Under the pieces are notes generated by a model. The model had not been told where the DNA came from. It saw only the letters and a program-made list of their open reading frames with translations, and did no database searches. From assembly GCA_964453435.1 (NCBI GenBank), contig CAYVQZ010000050.1:1-39983 (forward strand): a DNA stretch of 39,983 bases, given 5' to 3'. A program made the translations under genes and the position numbers. Every line of letters starts with the position of its first letter. Within the stretch, counting starts at the first letter, position 1. Origin of the DNA: CAYVQZ01 sp964453435 (lineage in GTDB: Bacteria > Abyssobacteria > SURF-5). This document shows positions 32,557 through 39,983 of the stretch, one piece after another.

Positions 32557-32811
32557 TATGAAGGATGTCATCCAACTTAAAGACGTTCGTGCCCGAATGG
32601 GGTTCGTCGACGAAGAGGCATTTTCGGGAATGTCTCGCTTCGCTGCTGGAGGACACCCCGTTTATGTTGGAGCGCCTCGACAGCCGAGAACAACACTCGC
32701 AGGCGCGAGACCATGTTGTAAAGGTTGCAGCCGAACCGGGAATTCAGATATAGCGATATCCGGCCACGCGAACGGCTTCTGCAGGAGAATACCGAACGAG
32801 GAGACAACCAG

Positions 32812-33897
32812 ATGAACGCAAGAGAACGGTTTCGCGCCACATGCAGATTCCAACCCATTGACAGGCCGTTCAGGTTCGAGACAATCGGATTCTGGCCCGA
32901 GACCATCGAGCGCTGGAAAAATGAGGGACTGCCCGAGGATGTAGACGTGCTGTCGGCGTTCATCCACTTCGGAATGGACCTCCGTATACCCTTCCTCGTC
33001 GGAGGAGGCTACAACGCCGGTTTCGTGCCGGCCTTCGAGGAAGAGGTGTTCGAGGAAACCAGCGAATACAGGATACTCAGGACAACCTACGGCAGCGTAA
33101 TAAAGGAGTTCAAGAGCCGCGAATCGGCGCTTCCACAGTTTCTCGAATTTCCCGTGAAGGACCTGAAGACCTTCGAGGACATCAAGTGGCGGCTGGACCC
33201 CGCGACCCCGGAACGTCTCGAAGGCTGGCATGAGAGCGCCGACTTTTACAACGAGGCGGACATGCCTGTCTATCTGTATGTGTGCGGACTCTTCGGGCAG
33301 GCGCGACATCTGCTCGGATTCGAGAACCTGATGTTCGCCTATTACGATTCGCCCGAACTGGTTCGCGCGATCGGCGAGCAATGGGTCAAACTGCATACGG
33401 GGGTTATCGAGCAGATGACGGCCTCCGCGAAAATCGACGCCATCGATTTCTGGGAAGACATGTCATATCGCAACGGGCCGATGATCGGGCCGAAGCTCTT
33501 CAGAGAATTCATGTCGCCCTATTATAAGCAGGTAATCGACTGCGCCCGCTGCTGCGGAGTAGAGGTCTTCGAGGTCGACTCGGACGGAAATGTCGATAAG
33601 CTTATCCCGTTGTTTCTCGAAGTGGGCGTCAACAAGTTTCTGCCATTCGAGGTGCAGGCCGGCATGGACATTCGCGAAGTCCGGAAAAAATACGGCAAAA
33701 ACCTCATTATCGAAGGCGGCATCGACAAGCGGGCGCTTGCGCTCGATTTCGCTGCGATTTGCGAGGAGGTCGAATCCAAGGTGCCCGCGCTGCTCAAGGA
33801 CGGCGGGTATTTCCCGGCCATCGACCATTATGTGCCGCCGGATGTTCCCCTCGAGAATTTCGAGCACTTTCTGAATTTGGTGCGGGATTTGAGGTAG
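32812..33897 (+). CDS. Uroporphyrinogen decarboxylase-family (UroD/MtaA-like) protein
   Basis: A 361-residue UroD-fold TIM barrel. It begins MNARERFRATCRFQPIDRPF (the common NxRER start of this family), with IDFWEDMSYRNGPMIGPKLFREFMSPYYKQ near 210-235 (in pieces) and EVDSDGNVDKLIPLFLEVGVN, followed by IIEGGIDKRALA. True UroD lacks these features, while corrinoid methyltransferase relatives share them. A role in moving a methyl or methoxy group is possible but no corrinoid protein lies nearby. The start at ATG 32812 has GAGGAG at 32798-32803. The frame's upstream extension is not conserved. It is on the same strand as the sugar genes, 255 bases after the isomerase. Confidence 0.85.
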   Translation: MNARERFRATCRFQPIDRPFRFETIGFWPETIERWKNEGLPEDVDVLSAFIHFGMDLRIPFLVGGGYNAGFVPAFEEEVFEETSEYRILRTTYGSVIKEFKSRESALPQFLEFPVKDLKTFEDIKWRLDPATPERLEGWHESADFYNEADMPVYLYVCGLFGQARHLLGFENLMFAYYDSPELVRAIGEQWVKLHTGVIEQMTASAKIDAIDFWEDMSYRNGPMIGPKLFREFMSPYYKQVIDCARCCGVEVFEVDSDGNVDKLIPLFLEVGVNKFLPFEVQAGMDIREVRKKYGKNLIIEGGIDKRALALDFAAICEEVESKVPALLKDGGYFPAIDHYVPPDVPLENFEHFLNLVRDLR

Positions 33898-34043
33898 GAA
33901 ACGCGGAGAACGATGCGCGGCCCGACGGAAACTTTCAAGTCACGAGGCTGCCGGTAATTGTTTATGCCGGCCATCATTGAGCCGGCCCAAAATCAACCGG
34001 GCTCCGGGACACATCAGGAGCGCCGGTTCGGGGAGGAAATAAC

Positions 34044-35522
34044 ATGGCGAAGATAAAGATCGACATCGACCGAAAAATCGGAACCATTAACCCAAACATC
34101 TATGGCGGATTCATCGAGCACCTGGGCCGATGCATCTATGGGGGAATCTATGACGAAGGCTCTCCCCTTTCCGACGAGCGAGGGTTCCGAAAAGACGTTT
34201 TGGAAGCACTACGAGCGTTGCGGCTACCGAACCTGCGCTATCCCGGCGGCAATTTCGTCTCCGGCTATCACTGGCAGGATGGGGTTGGCCCAAAGGACAA
34301 GCGCCCCCGGAAAATGGAGTTCGCGTGGCATACTGTTGAATCGAATCGCTTCGGAACCGATGAATTCATCGAGTATTGCAGGGAACTCGGCGCCGAGCCT
34401 TTCCTGTGTGTTAATTTGGGGACCGGCACGCCCGAAGAGGCGGCGGCATGGGTCGAATACTGCAATGGGACCGAGGACTCCTTCTACGCCAACATGCGCC
34501 GCGAGAACGGTCATCCCGAGCCATACAACGTGAAATATTGGGGGCTCGGGAACGAGATGGGAGGGTTCTGGCAAATCTGTGCAAAGAACGCCGGGGATTA
34601 CGCGAAAATTGCCATGGAAGCAGCGAAAATGATGCGACGGGTCGACCCCGACATAAAGTTGATTGGCTGTGGGTTTCTCGACGCAGTGGACAGCCCCACA
34701 TGGAACCTGGAAGTGGTCGATAAGCTCGCCGGCTTTATGGATTACATCAGTCTCCATATCTACACCGGAAACTTCGATTATTATTCCAATGTCGCCGGCC
34801 CTGTGCGCGCGCAACAGGTGGTAGACCTCTTCAAAGCCACGATTGCCGTTGCCTTGGAAGGGAAGAAAGTCCCGTGGCCGGAAATTGCCATGGACGAGTG
34901 GAATGTGTGGTATCGCGCTTACGGTGGCGGCCTGGAGGAACAATACGACCTGTCCGATGCGCTTGCCGTCGCCGGTTTCCTCAATGTCATGCATCGCAAT
35001 TGCGCCACCGTCACGCTGTCAAATCTCGCGCAGATGGTGAACGTGATCGCCCCCATCTTCACCGGCCCTCACGGACTCTTTCTGCAAACAATTTATTTTC
35101 CATTCAAACTGTATCGGGACCATTGCCAGACCATCGCCCTCGACGCATTCGTTGACTCACCCACGTATCAAACCAGGATCGCACGCTTGAGTTACAGCAT
35201 GCAAGATCCTCCGATTGAGACCGTTCCCTATCTCGACGTTTCCGCAACGGTGAACGAGCATGCCACCGAAGTGAGCCTGGCGGTCATCAACCGGCACAAG
35301 GAAGAGGCTGTGGAAACCGAGATATCTCTGGCCGGTTTCCGACCCGAGCAAACAGCGCCCGTTTTCGAAATAAACGGGCCGAGCGTCGACGCGAAGAACT
35401 CGTTCGACGAGCCCGAGAACGTGAAAACAGTTGAGAAGAAATTCGAGTCGGCGACGGTGTTCACCTACAAGTTTCCCGCTCATTCCATAACGCTGTTGAA
35501 ATTGAAGAAAAATGGGTGCTGA
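34044..35522 (+). CDS. Alpha-L-arabinofuranosidase, family GH51
   Basis: A 492-residue glycoside hydrolase. The N-terminal strand is IYGGFIEHLGRCIYGGIYD, followed by LPNLRYPGGNFVSGYHWQDG and the GH51 acid/base WGLGNEMGG (Glu171). The nucleophile IAMDEWNVWY (Glu285) comes next, then the C-terminal beta domain ending in the typical AHSITLLKLK. It removes terminal arabinofuranose from arabinoxylan or arabinan oligomers. There is no signal peptide, so it acts in the cytoplasm on imported oligosaccharides. GGGGAGG lies just before ATG 34044. It strengthens the idea that the locus handles L-arabinose or a relative. Confidence 0.95.
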   Translation: MAKIKIDIDRKIGTINPNIYGGFIEHLGRCIYGGIYDEGSPLSDERGFRKDVLEALRALRLPNLRYPGGNFVSGYHWQDGVGPKDKRPRKMEFAWHTVESNRFGTDEFIEYCRELGAEPFLCVNLGTGTPEEAAAWVEYCNGTEDSFYANMRRENGHPEPYNVKYWGLGNEMGGFWQICAKNAGDYAKIAMEAAKMMRRVDPDIKLIGCGFLDAVDSPTWNLEVVDKLAGFMDYISLHIYTGNFDYYSNVAGPVRAQQVVDLFKATIAVALEGKKVPWPEIAMDEWNVWYRAYGGGLEEQYDLSDALAVAGFLNVMHRNCATVTLSNLAQMVNVIAPIFTGPHGLFLQTIYFPFKLYRDHCQTIALDAFVDSPTYQTRIARLSYSMQDPPIETVPYLDVSATVNEHATEVSLAVINRHKEEAVETEISLAGFRPEQTAPVFEINGPSVDAKNSFDEPENVKTVEKKFESATVFTYKFPAHSITLLKLKKNGC

Positions 35523-35694
35523 AAAGTGCTGCAAATAGGAAAATTTGCGATGTCCGCTCCGCAAGAACAAAGAAAGCTATAACGCTTTTCATAATGATAG
35601 AGGAGCCGAAACAATAGAGAATATCAACACTCGATCGTTTTTTAAGTCCGAAGAACGAAGCGGAAAATGTGAGCAAGAGGAGGCTGATGCGCGC

Positions 35695-36387
35695 ATGTCC
35701 GTAACGGAGAGAGAAGAACTGCTCGAACTTTACAAGGACCTGAGAGTTTCCGACGTGCGTGACGGCATGGACTGGAACATGATGCATCATTACGGCTCGA
35801 TGTCTCCCGAGATCAGGCCGCTGTTCCGGACGAAAGTTGTCGGCATAGCCCGCACGGCGCGCTATGTCCCGTATCAGGGGCCTATCCCGAACATGTCGCC
35901 TGCGGAATACACCGACTGGGTCGACTGGTATTATCGCGAAGTGTGCACGTATCCCTGGGATGAGGATATCGAGCAGGGTGACTTCATGGTCATCGACCAG
36001 AGCAATGTCGATTGCGGGCTGATGGGTTCGTTCAATTCGCTGGCGTTCTTCATGCTCGGCGTGCGGGGGTACGTCATCGAAGGTGGCGTGCGCGATACGG
36101 ATGAATTAATTCATCAGAAGGTTCCCGTGTGGTCCAGGTTCATCTCGCAAAGCATGGTGCAAGCACGCCTCCAGTTTGATGCAAAGAACATTCCGGTCTG
36201 TGTTGGTGGAGTGCTCGTCCATCCCGGCGATGTGGTTGTGGCCGACGGAGACGGCGTCATCGTGGTTCCGCGAAACATGGCCTTCGACGTGGCCAGGTAC
36301 GCCCATCGTGAACTCGAGACCGACAAACAGAACCGGAGAACCATTTACAAACAATTGGGATGGGAGCCTGACGAAACCGTGTCGTAG
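35695..36387 (+). CDS. RraA-like protein (HMG/CHA aldolase superfamily)
   Basis: A 230-residue protein of the RraA/4-hydroxy-4-methyl-2-oxoglutarate aldolase family. It has LRVSDVRDGMD near the start, ARTARYVPYQGP, then VIDQSNVDCGLMGSFNSLAFFMLGVRGYVIEGGVRDTDEL with the family's Arg-Asp pair. VCVGGVLVHPGDVVVADGDGVIVVPR follows in pieces. Members cleave 2-keto-4-hydroxy acids or regulate RNase E. Here, beside sugar enzymes, a keto-acid aldolase step is the more attractive role (inference). Start ATG 35695 has AGAGGAGG about 12 bases upstream; the frame extends to 35545 without conservation. Confidence 0.8.
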   Translation: MSVTEREELLELYKDLRVSDVRDGMDWNMMHHYGSMSPEIRPLFRTKVVGIARTARYVPYQGPIPNMSPAEYTDWVDWYYREVCTYPWDEDIEQGDFMVIDQSNVDCGLMGSFNSLAFFMLGVRGYVIEGGVRDTDELIHQKVPVWSRFISQSMVQARLQFDAKNIPVCVGGVLVHPGDVVVADGDGVIVVPRNMAFDVARYAHRELETDKQNRRTIYKQLGWEPDETVS

Positions 36388-36483
36388 CAATCTTCCGGAA
36401 GCGCGAATAGTCCGAAATAGCAGGGAGAAATTTGTTTCACTCCAAAAGCGTTTGCATCGAGAATTGAAGGAACGGTGTGTCCC

Positions 36484-37731
36484 ATGCGTGGCAGCGAAAA
36501 ATCCAAAATATTTTACGGATACCACATCTTGGGCGTCTGTTTCCTCGCCATGTTCTTCCTGTGGGGAATGGTTCTCAACACGTTTCCCGTCTTCTTCAAA
36601 CCCATCACCGAAGATATGGGGTGGGGCCGCGGGCAGCTTGGCGGAGCTATTCTCATGGGGTCAATCGGGACGATGGCGCTCTTGCCGGTCGCCGGCAGAA
36701 TGCTCGACCGGCTCGGAGCGAAGGCCGTCATGATGGCCGGCGGGCTTTTTGTGGGCGTTGGTCTCCTGCTTGGAAGCCTTGTCACAGACTTGTGGCAAAT
36801 TTACGTGGTTTTCTTTCTGGTCGGCGCCGGCATCGCCTGCGGAACAATCCTGCCCTGTTCGTTCCTTATTTCGAATTGGTTTGTCGCTCGCAGGGGAACG
36901 GCCATGGGGGTAGCGTTCGTGGGAATGGCCGCCGGAGGAATGGTCATGGCACCGGTCGCAAACTGGATTATCGTGAACTATAGCTGGCGGACGGCGTTCG
37001 CCGTCGCCGGACTCGAGATATTCGTCTTCCTTCTTCCCGCCATCCACTTCGTTGTGCGCTCGCGCCCTTCCGAAATGAATCTCGAGCCGTACGGGAACTC
37101 CGCTTCGGAGAAAGAAACCGAGGGAGAGCTATGGGGCCCGCGACTGACGGAGGCGTTTGCGCTGCCGGTGTTTTGGCAGATATCCGGCATTTTCCTCATT
37201 TTCGGAATTGTAACGGGAGGCATCAATTATCATTGTGTGGCCTATCTGACCGATATCGGGCACCTCCAGACGAAAGCGACCTACGCGTGGAGCATCGCGA
37301 TGGGTTTGATGGTGCTTGGTCAAATACTGTCGGGTCCCATCGCCGACCGATGGGGGGCGAAAAATACTATGGTCGGCGTCTGTCTCCTGTTCACAATTGC
37401 AATCGGCGCGCTGACAACCGGAAAACCATATTCCATAACGGTTGCGTTCGCCGTGCTCTATGGATTCGCGATGGGCGGCGGTCTCGTTATGGGACCGCTC
37501 CTCACCGCCGAGCACCTCGGCCTGCAGCATTTCGGCGCCATTTTCGGCATCCTCAATGTGGTGGGGACCATCGGAGGCGGTGTCGTCGGCCCCGTCGCGC
37601 CAGGCGTTTACTTCGACCTGCGAAACACATACTTGCCGGTATTCTATGTCTTCTTCGGACTCGTCATCGTGGCCGTCGCGCTGGCTTTTCTCATAAAGCC
37701 CGCCCGACGATTTGGTCGCATTCCGGAATGA
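36484..37731 (+). CDS. MFS transporter (OFA/monocarboxylate type)
   Basis: A 415-residue membrane protein with twelve predicted membrane segments. The start MRGSEKSKIFYGYHILGVCF is typical of the OFA/MCT group, which reads YGW-I-hydrophobic. Other marks are FKPITEDMGWGRGQL, GRMLDRLGAKAVM, the loop NWFVARRGTAMGVAF and SGPIADRWGAKNTM. It probably moves an organic acid or sugar-derived acid across the inner membrane. The ATG 36484 has AAGGAA 11 bases before it; GTG 36475 is too close. It is the last gene of the plus-strand sugar locus and its 3' flank is a repeat cluster. Confidence 0.9.
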   Translation: MRGSEKSKIFYGYHILGVCFLAMFFLWGMVLNTFPVFFKPITEDMGWGRGQLGGAILMGSIGTMALLPVAGRMLDRLGAKAVMMAGGLFVGVGLLLGSLVTDLWQIYVVFFLVGAGIACGTILPCSFLISNWFVARRGTAMGVAFVGMAAGGMVMAPVANWIIVNYSWRTAFAVAGLEIFVFLLPAIHFVVRSRPSEMNLEPYGNSASEKETEGELWGPRLTEAFALPVFWQISGIFLIFGIVTGGINYHCVAYLTDIGHLQTKATYAWSIAMGLMVLGQILSGPIADRWGAKNTMVGVCLLFTIAIGALTTGKPYSITVAFAVLYGFAMGGGLVMGPLLTAEHLGLQHFGAIFGILNVVGTIGGGVVGPVAPGVYFDLRNTYLPVFYVFFGLVIVAVALAFLIKPARRFGRIPE

Positions 37732-37764
37732 GCCGTCCGCATAAGCGTCGCGAAGTCTCGCGCA

Positions 37765-38062
37765 ATCCGCGGGATAGAATCGGGACTGTGAGACTGTCCG
37801 AAGGTTGCACATATTACTGAAAACGAAGCGAAGGGGACTGTACCCAATTACGGAATCTCCCCGTCCTTCAGCGTAGGGGACTGTACCGGATTTACGGGCA
37901 CGAAGTGCCGTAGAATCGGGACTGTCCCCGGAGTGACCCGCTTTCCTTCGCTGAGCGAATCACGCGCGTCGCGTGAGAAACGCGGGATAGAATCGGGGAC
38001 TGTTCCCGAAGCACAACCCTGATCAATCATCGGACACGCTCACTGCCCCCGAAGCGGGCGCC
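37765..38062. repeat. Large cluster of dispersed palindromic repeats
   Basis: This 300-base cluster fills the gap between the convergent MFS and racemase-like genes. It contains the complete copy at 37875-37929 and three occurrences of the GAATCGGGACTGT / GAATCGGGGACTGT phrase (about 37782, 37914 and 37990). A duplicated CGCGGGATAGAATCGGG phrase appears (about 37768 and 37981), with a TCACGCG-CGT-CGCGTGA hairpin between. It ends with GGACACGCTCACTGCCCCCGAAGCG. There is no gene. Confidence 0.8.
37875..37929. repeat. Dispersed nested palindrome, copy E (best-conserved)
   Basis: This copy differs from copy A at only about three of 55 positions. The inner stem ACGGGCAC-GAA-GTGCCGT pairs fully apart from one bulged G, which is present in copies A, B and E. 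Confidence 0.85.
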
Positions 38063-38064
38063 GA

Positions 38065-39198
38065 TCATATCGCCCCCGCTTGCCTCAATGCGTCAACTTC
38101 GTCCTGTTCGAATCCCCAATCGAGGAGCGCGGGCTCCGTGTCTGCCCCCGGCTCGGAGGCGGCCCCTCGTATCTCGGGCCTGGTCCGGCTGAAACGCGGC
38201 GCCGGCGCTGGCTGCATTACCCCCTCCACTTCGGTAAACGCCTTCCGCGCGACGCTGTGAGGATGATTTATCGCTTCGCCGAACGGGAGGACCGGCGCGA
38301 AACACACATCGGTGCCCTCCATCATATCGCACCACTCGTCGCGCGTCTTGGTCTTGAAAATCGCCGCAACCTTTTCCTTCAATTTCGGCCACTCGGAGGG
38401 GTCCATCTGTGTCTGGAATTCGGGGTCATCGATTCCCAGGTGCTTCAGCAAGAGGCTGTAAAACTGCGGCTCGATGGAGCCGATAGATACCCATTTGCCA
38501 TCTGCAGTCTCATAGGTGTCGTAGAAATGCGAACCGCCGTCCAGCAGATTGGTTCCCCGTTTCTCGGTCCACATTCCCGCCGCCCACGCGCCGTAAAAGA
38601 AGCCCATCAGAATCGCGGCCCCGTCAACCATCGCCGCATCGACGACCTGTCCCTTTCCGGATTTCTGCGCTTCGAGAAGCGCGCACACGATGCCGAACGC
38701 AAGCAGCAGCCCGCCGCCCCCCAAGTCTCCGAGCAGGTTCAGCGGCGCGACAGGGTTCTGATTCGGCCGGCCGATCGCGTGCAGCGCCCCCGCGAGCGCG
38801 ATGTAATTGATATCGTGGCCGGCGGCGTGGGCTAACGGACCCTCCTGTCCCCAGCCGGTCATGCGGCCGTACACGAGTTTCGGGTTGCGCGCGAAACACA
38901 CCTCCGGCCCGAGGCCGAGCTTCTCCATCACGCCGGGGCGGAAGCCTTCTATCAGGGCGTCTGACCGCTCGATGAGTTTGAGGAGCGCCTCGACCGCCTC
39001 GGGCAGCTTCAGATTCAAAGCGATGGAGCGTCGCCCCCGATGCCACACGTCATACTTCCCCTCGAGCATGCGCATCGGGTTTCCCCATCGCTCCACGCGC
39101 AGTATGTCGGCGCCCATGTCTGCCAGCATCTGCGCGCAAAAAGGTCCCGGCCCGATTCCCCCCATTTCAATCATCCGTATTCCCTGCAGCGGTCCCAT
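38065..39198 (-). CDS. Alpha-methylacyl-CoA racemase-like CoA-transferase family III protein
   Basis: A 377-residue CaiB/BaiF-fold protein. It opens MGPLQGIRMIEMGGIGPGPF, with ADMGADILRVE, GFRPGVMEKLGLG and YGRMTGWGQEGPLAHAAGHDINYIALAG (pieces). The racemase catalytic residues are present in the right spacing: His128 in AGHDINY, Asp158 in LLGDLGGG, and Glu243 in SIEPQFY. This matches alpha-methylacyl-CoA racemase rather than a transferase using an Asp intermediate, so it likely inverts the 2-methyl centre of branched acyl-CoAs. The start is ATG 39198 with AAGGAG; the longer frame to 39249 has no site. It ends against the repeat cluster. Confidence 0.88.
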   Translation of the reverse strand: MGPLQGIRMIEMGGIGPGPFCAQMLADMGADILRVERWGNPMRMLEGKYDVWHRGRRSIALNLKLPEAVEALLKLIERSDALIEGFRPGVMEKLGLGPEVCFARNPKLVYGRMTGWGQEGPLAHAAGHDINYIALAGALHAIGRPNQNPVAPLNLLGDLGGGGLLLAFGIVCALLEAQKSGKGQVVDAAMVDGAAILMGFFYGAWAAGMWTEKRGTNLLDGGSHFYDTYETADGKWVSIGSIEPQFYSLLLKHLGIDDPEFQTQMDPSEWPKLKEKVAAIFKTKTRDEWCDMMEGTDVCFAPVLPFGEAINHPHSVARKAFTEVEGVMQPAPAPRFSRTRPEIRGAASEPGADTEPALLDWGFEQDEVDALRQAGAI

Positions 39199-39407
39199 TG
39201 ATTGCTCCTTCCTCTCCTTGGAACGTGATTTTTCACCTTTTAAAAGCAATAGTATATCAGAAGAAAAAGAAGAGTTCAGGCGAAGCGGCCGGAATCCGGC
39301 GGAAGGCTTCGCCTGTTGAACCGCAAAAATGCGAAAAACCGAGCAACCACGGATTCAAGCGGATTTTGGGAGAAAGACAATGGAGATTTCGGAACCGCAG
39401 ATGAACG

Positions 39408-39436
39408 CCTGTCTGCGTGCAACGCACAGGCAGGCC
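39408..39436. repeat. Hairpin mini-element, copy 1, flanked by GATGAACG
   Basis: This 29-base element begins CCTGTCTGCGTGC and ends GCACAGGCAGGCC, an imperfect inverted repeat. GATGAACGCC lies at 39400-39409 and again at 39437-39446. The repeat therefore brackets the element like a target-site duplication. Confidence 0.6.
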
Positions 39437-39720
39437 GATGAACGCCGATTTAAAAAATCTGATTGGAAGACGATCGACCTTCGTTGAGCGCAGCGAAATC
39501 CCGCGGACTCGCGGGACCATTCCGAGCCCTTCGAGTTCCTCAGGATAAACTCCGCGAGGAATCTCTCTTTCCACTTCGTGTAATTCGCCCGATTCGCGTG
39601 CTTCGTATTGAGCTTGCCCTGAGCCTGTCGAACGGGTGTTCCAAGAAAAACGTCAACATTTCTATCCGCAGATTTCGCTGATTAGCCAGATTCTGAACAT
39701 CAGTCTAACCACAGATTCAC

Positions 39721-39750
39721 ACCTGTCTGCGTGCGACGCACAGGCAGGCG
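39721..39750. repeat. Hairpin mini-element, copy 2, flanked by GATTCAC
   Basis: The same element (one internal base change, A to G, in the loop) is flanked by GATTCAC at 39714-39720 and 39751-39757. The flanking repeat is different from that of copy 1. Confidence 0.6.
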
Positions 39751-39983
39751 GATTCACCCAGATTGTATTTTCAACGGGAGTAAGAACCAGACCGAATACG
39801 TGGCCGAAGTTTCAAATACGGAAAAGACATTTTTGCGAAGGAAATTCGTGTGTTTACTTGACAGGGAAACCTTTAATGGGTAACCACCCTTTGTGTTCCC
39901 TGAAACCTGAAAATCAAGAATAAAGATTTGACCCCATGACAAACGCCCTCACGCGGCCGCTGGCAAAAAATTCTTCATTGAAA

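Larger units (their letters stand above)
39250..39983. other. Repeat-rich, gene-free right end
   Basis: No protein-like frame is seen. The region is built of short phrases that look like repetitive intergenic DNA. Examples are ACCGCAGATGAACG/CCGATGAACG, CCACAGATTCAC, GAGCTTGCCCTGAGCCTGTCGAA, and CTTCGTGTAATTCG/GTGCTTCGTATTG. Two hairpin mini-elements are listed separately. Near 39860-39900 a weak inverted repeat starts CAGGGAAAC and ends GTTCCCTG around TAATGGGTAACCACCC. Confidence 0.6.

Noticed and set aside
31102..32571. Minus-strand frame of 489 codons
   Set aside because: It is antisense to the isomerase-like gene, whose family motifs are clear; a GC-rich shadow frame.
32558..32815. Small frames in the gap between isomerase and UroD-like genes
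   Set aside because: Two frames of 85 and 62 codons have no ribosome site, and no family is recognised.
37765..38062. CRISPR array
   Set aside because: The repeats are irregularly spaced and palindromic, differ in length and orientation, have no uniform spacers, and no cas genes are present.
38107..38125. GTTCGAATCCC resembling a tRNA T-arm
   Set aside because: It lies inside the racemase-like coding sequence and no cloverleaf can be drawn around it.

Overview
The window reads as a chromosomal segment of an uncultured, flagellated Gram-negative bacterium. L-ring (FlgH) and P-ring (FlgI) proteins imply an outer membrane. A sigma-54-type promoter heads the flagellar genes. A very large BcrAD/HgdC-type activase, corrinoid-linked genes and a radical SAM enzyme suggest an anaerobic lifestyle. 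The sequence does not fix the phylum; a deep-branching lineage or one near Desulfobacterota would fit. No rRNA, tRNA, CRISPR array, transposase or prophage was seen.

Layout. (1) 1-660: a small AF1514-like protein and ribosomal protein S21 converge on one shared hairpin terminator. (2) 1150-7815, minus strand: a tightly coupled operon of MetE-core-like methyltransferase, corrinoid/iron-type ABC binding protein, its permease, a NIF3-like protein and TsaE. The first four joints are 4-base or similar overlaps. A TIM-barrel isomerase/epimerase and a methyltransferase follow. (3) 8153-9001: a lone sulfotransferase. (4) 9479-19860, plus strand: a sigma-54-type promoter and flgF-flgG-flgA-flgH-flgI-flgJ-flgN-flgK-flgL-fliW-csrA. 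This covers the distal rod, rings, hook-filament junction and the FliW/CsrA switch that controls flagellin translation. (5) 19912-22517: a decayed potassium channel gene with its promoter, then an intact CPA2 cation/proton antiporter with RCK domains. (6) 22717-22866: a 49-residue zinc-ribbon protein not previously called because of its size. (7) 23146-27369, minus strand: a 1407-residue double-activase protein. (8) 27536-37731: ribokinase divergent from a LacI-family regulator. The regulator is followed on the same strand by a radical SAM/SPASM protein, a fucose/arabinose isomerase-like protein, a UroD-like protein, a GH51 arabinofuranosidase, an RraA-like protein and an MFS transporter. This looks like a sugar (probably pentose) utilisation locus with unusual partners. 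(9) 38065-39198, minus strand: an alpha-methylacyl-CoA racemase-like CoA-transferase-family protein. (10) 39250-39983: gene-free and rich in short dispersed repeats.

Two families of short non-coding repeats stand out. The first is a roughly 55-65-base nested palindrome carrying GGGACTGTCCC-like arms. It occurs in at least five gaps, two of them inside the flagellar gene run, and its inner stem shows a compensatory base change. The second is a 29-30-base hairpin near the right end, present twice, each copy flanked by a different short direct repeat that looks like a target-site duplication.
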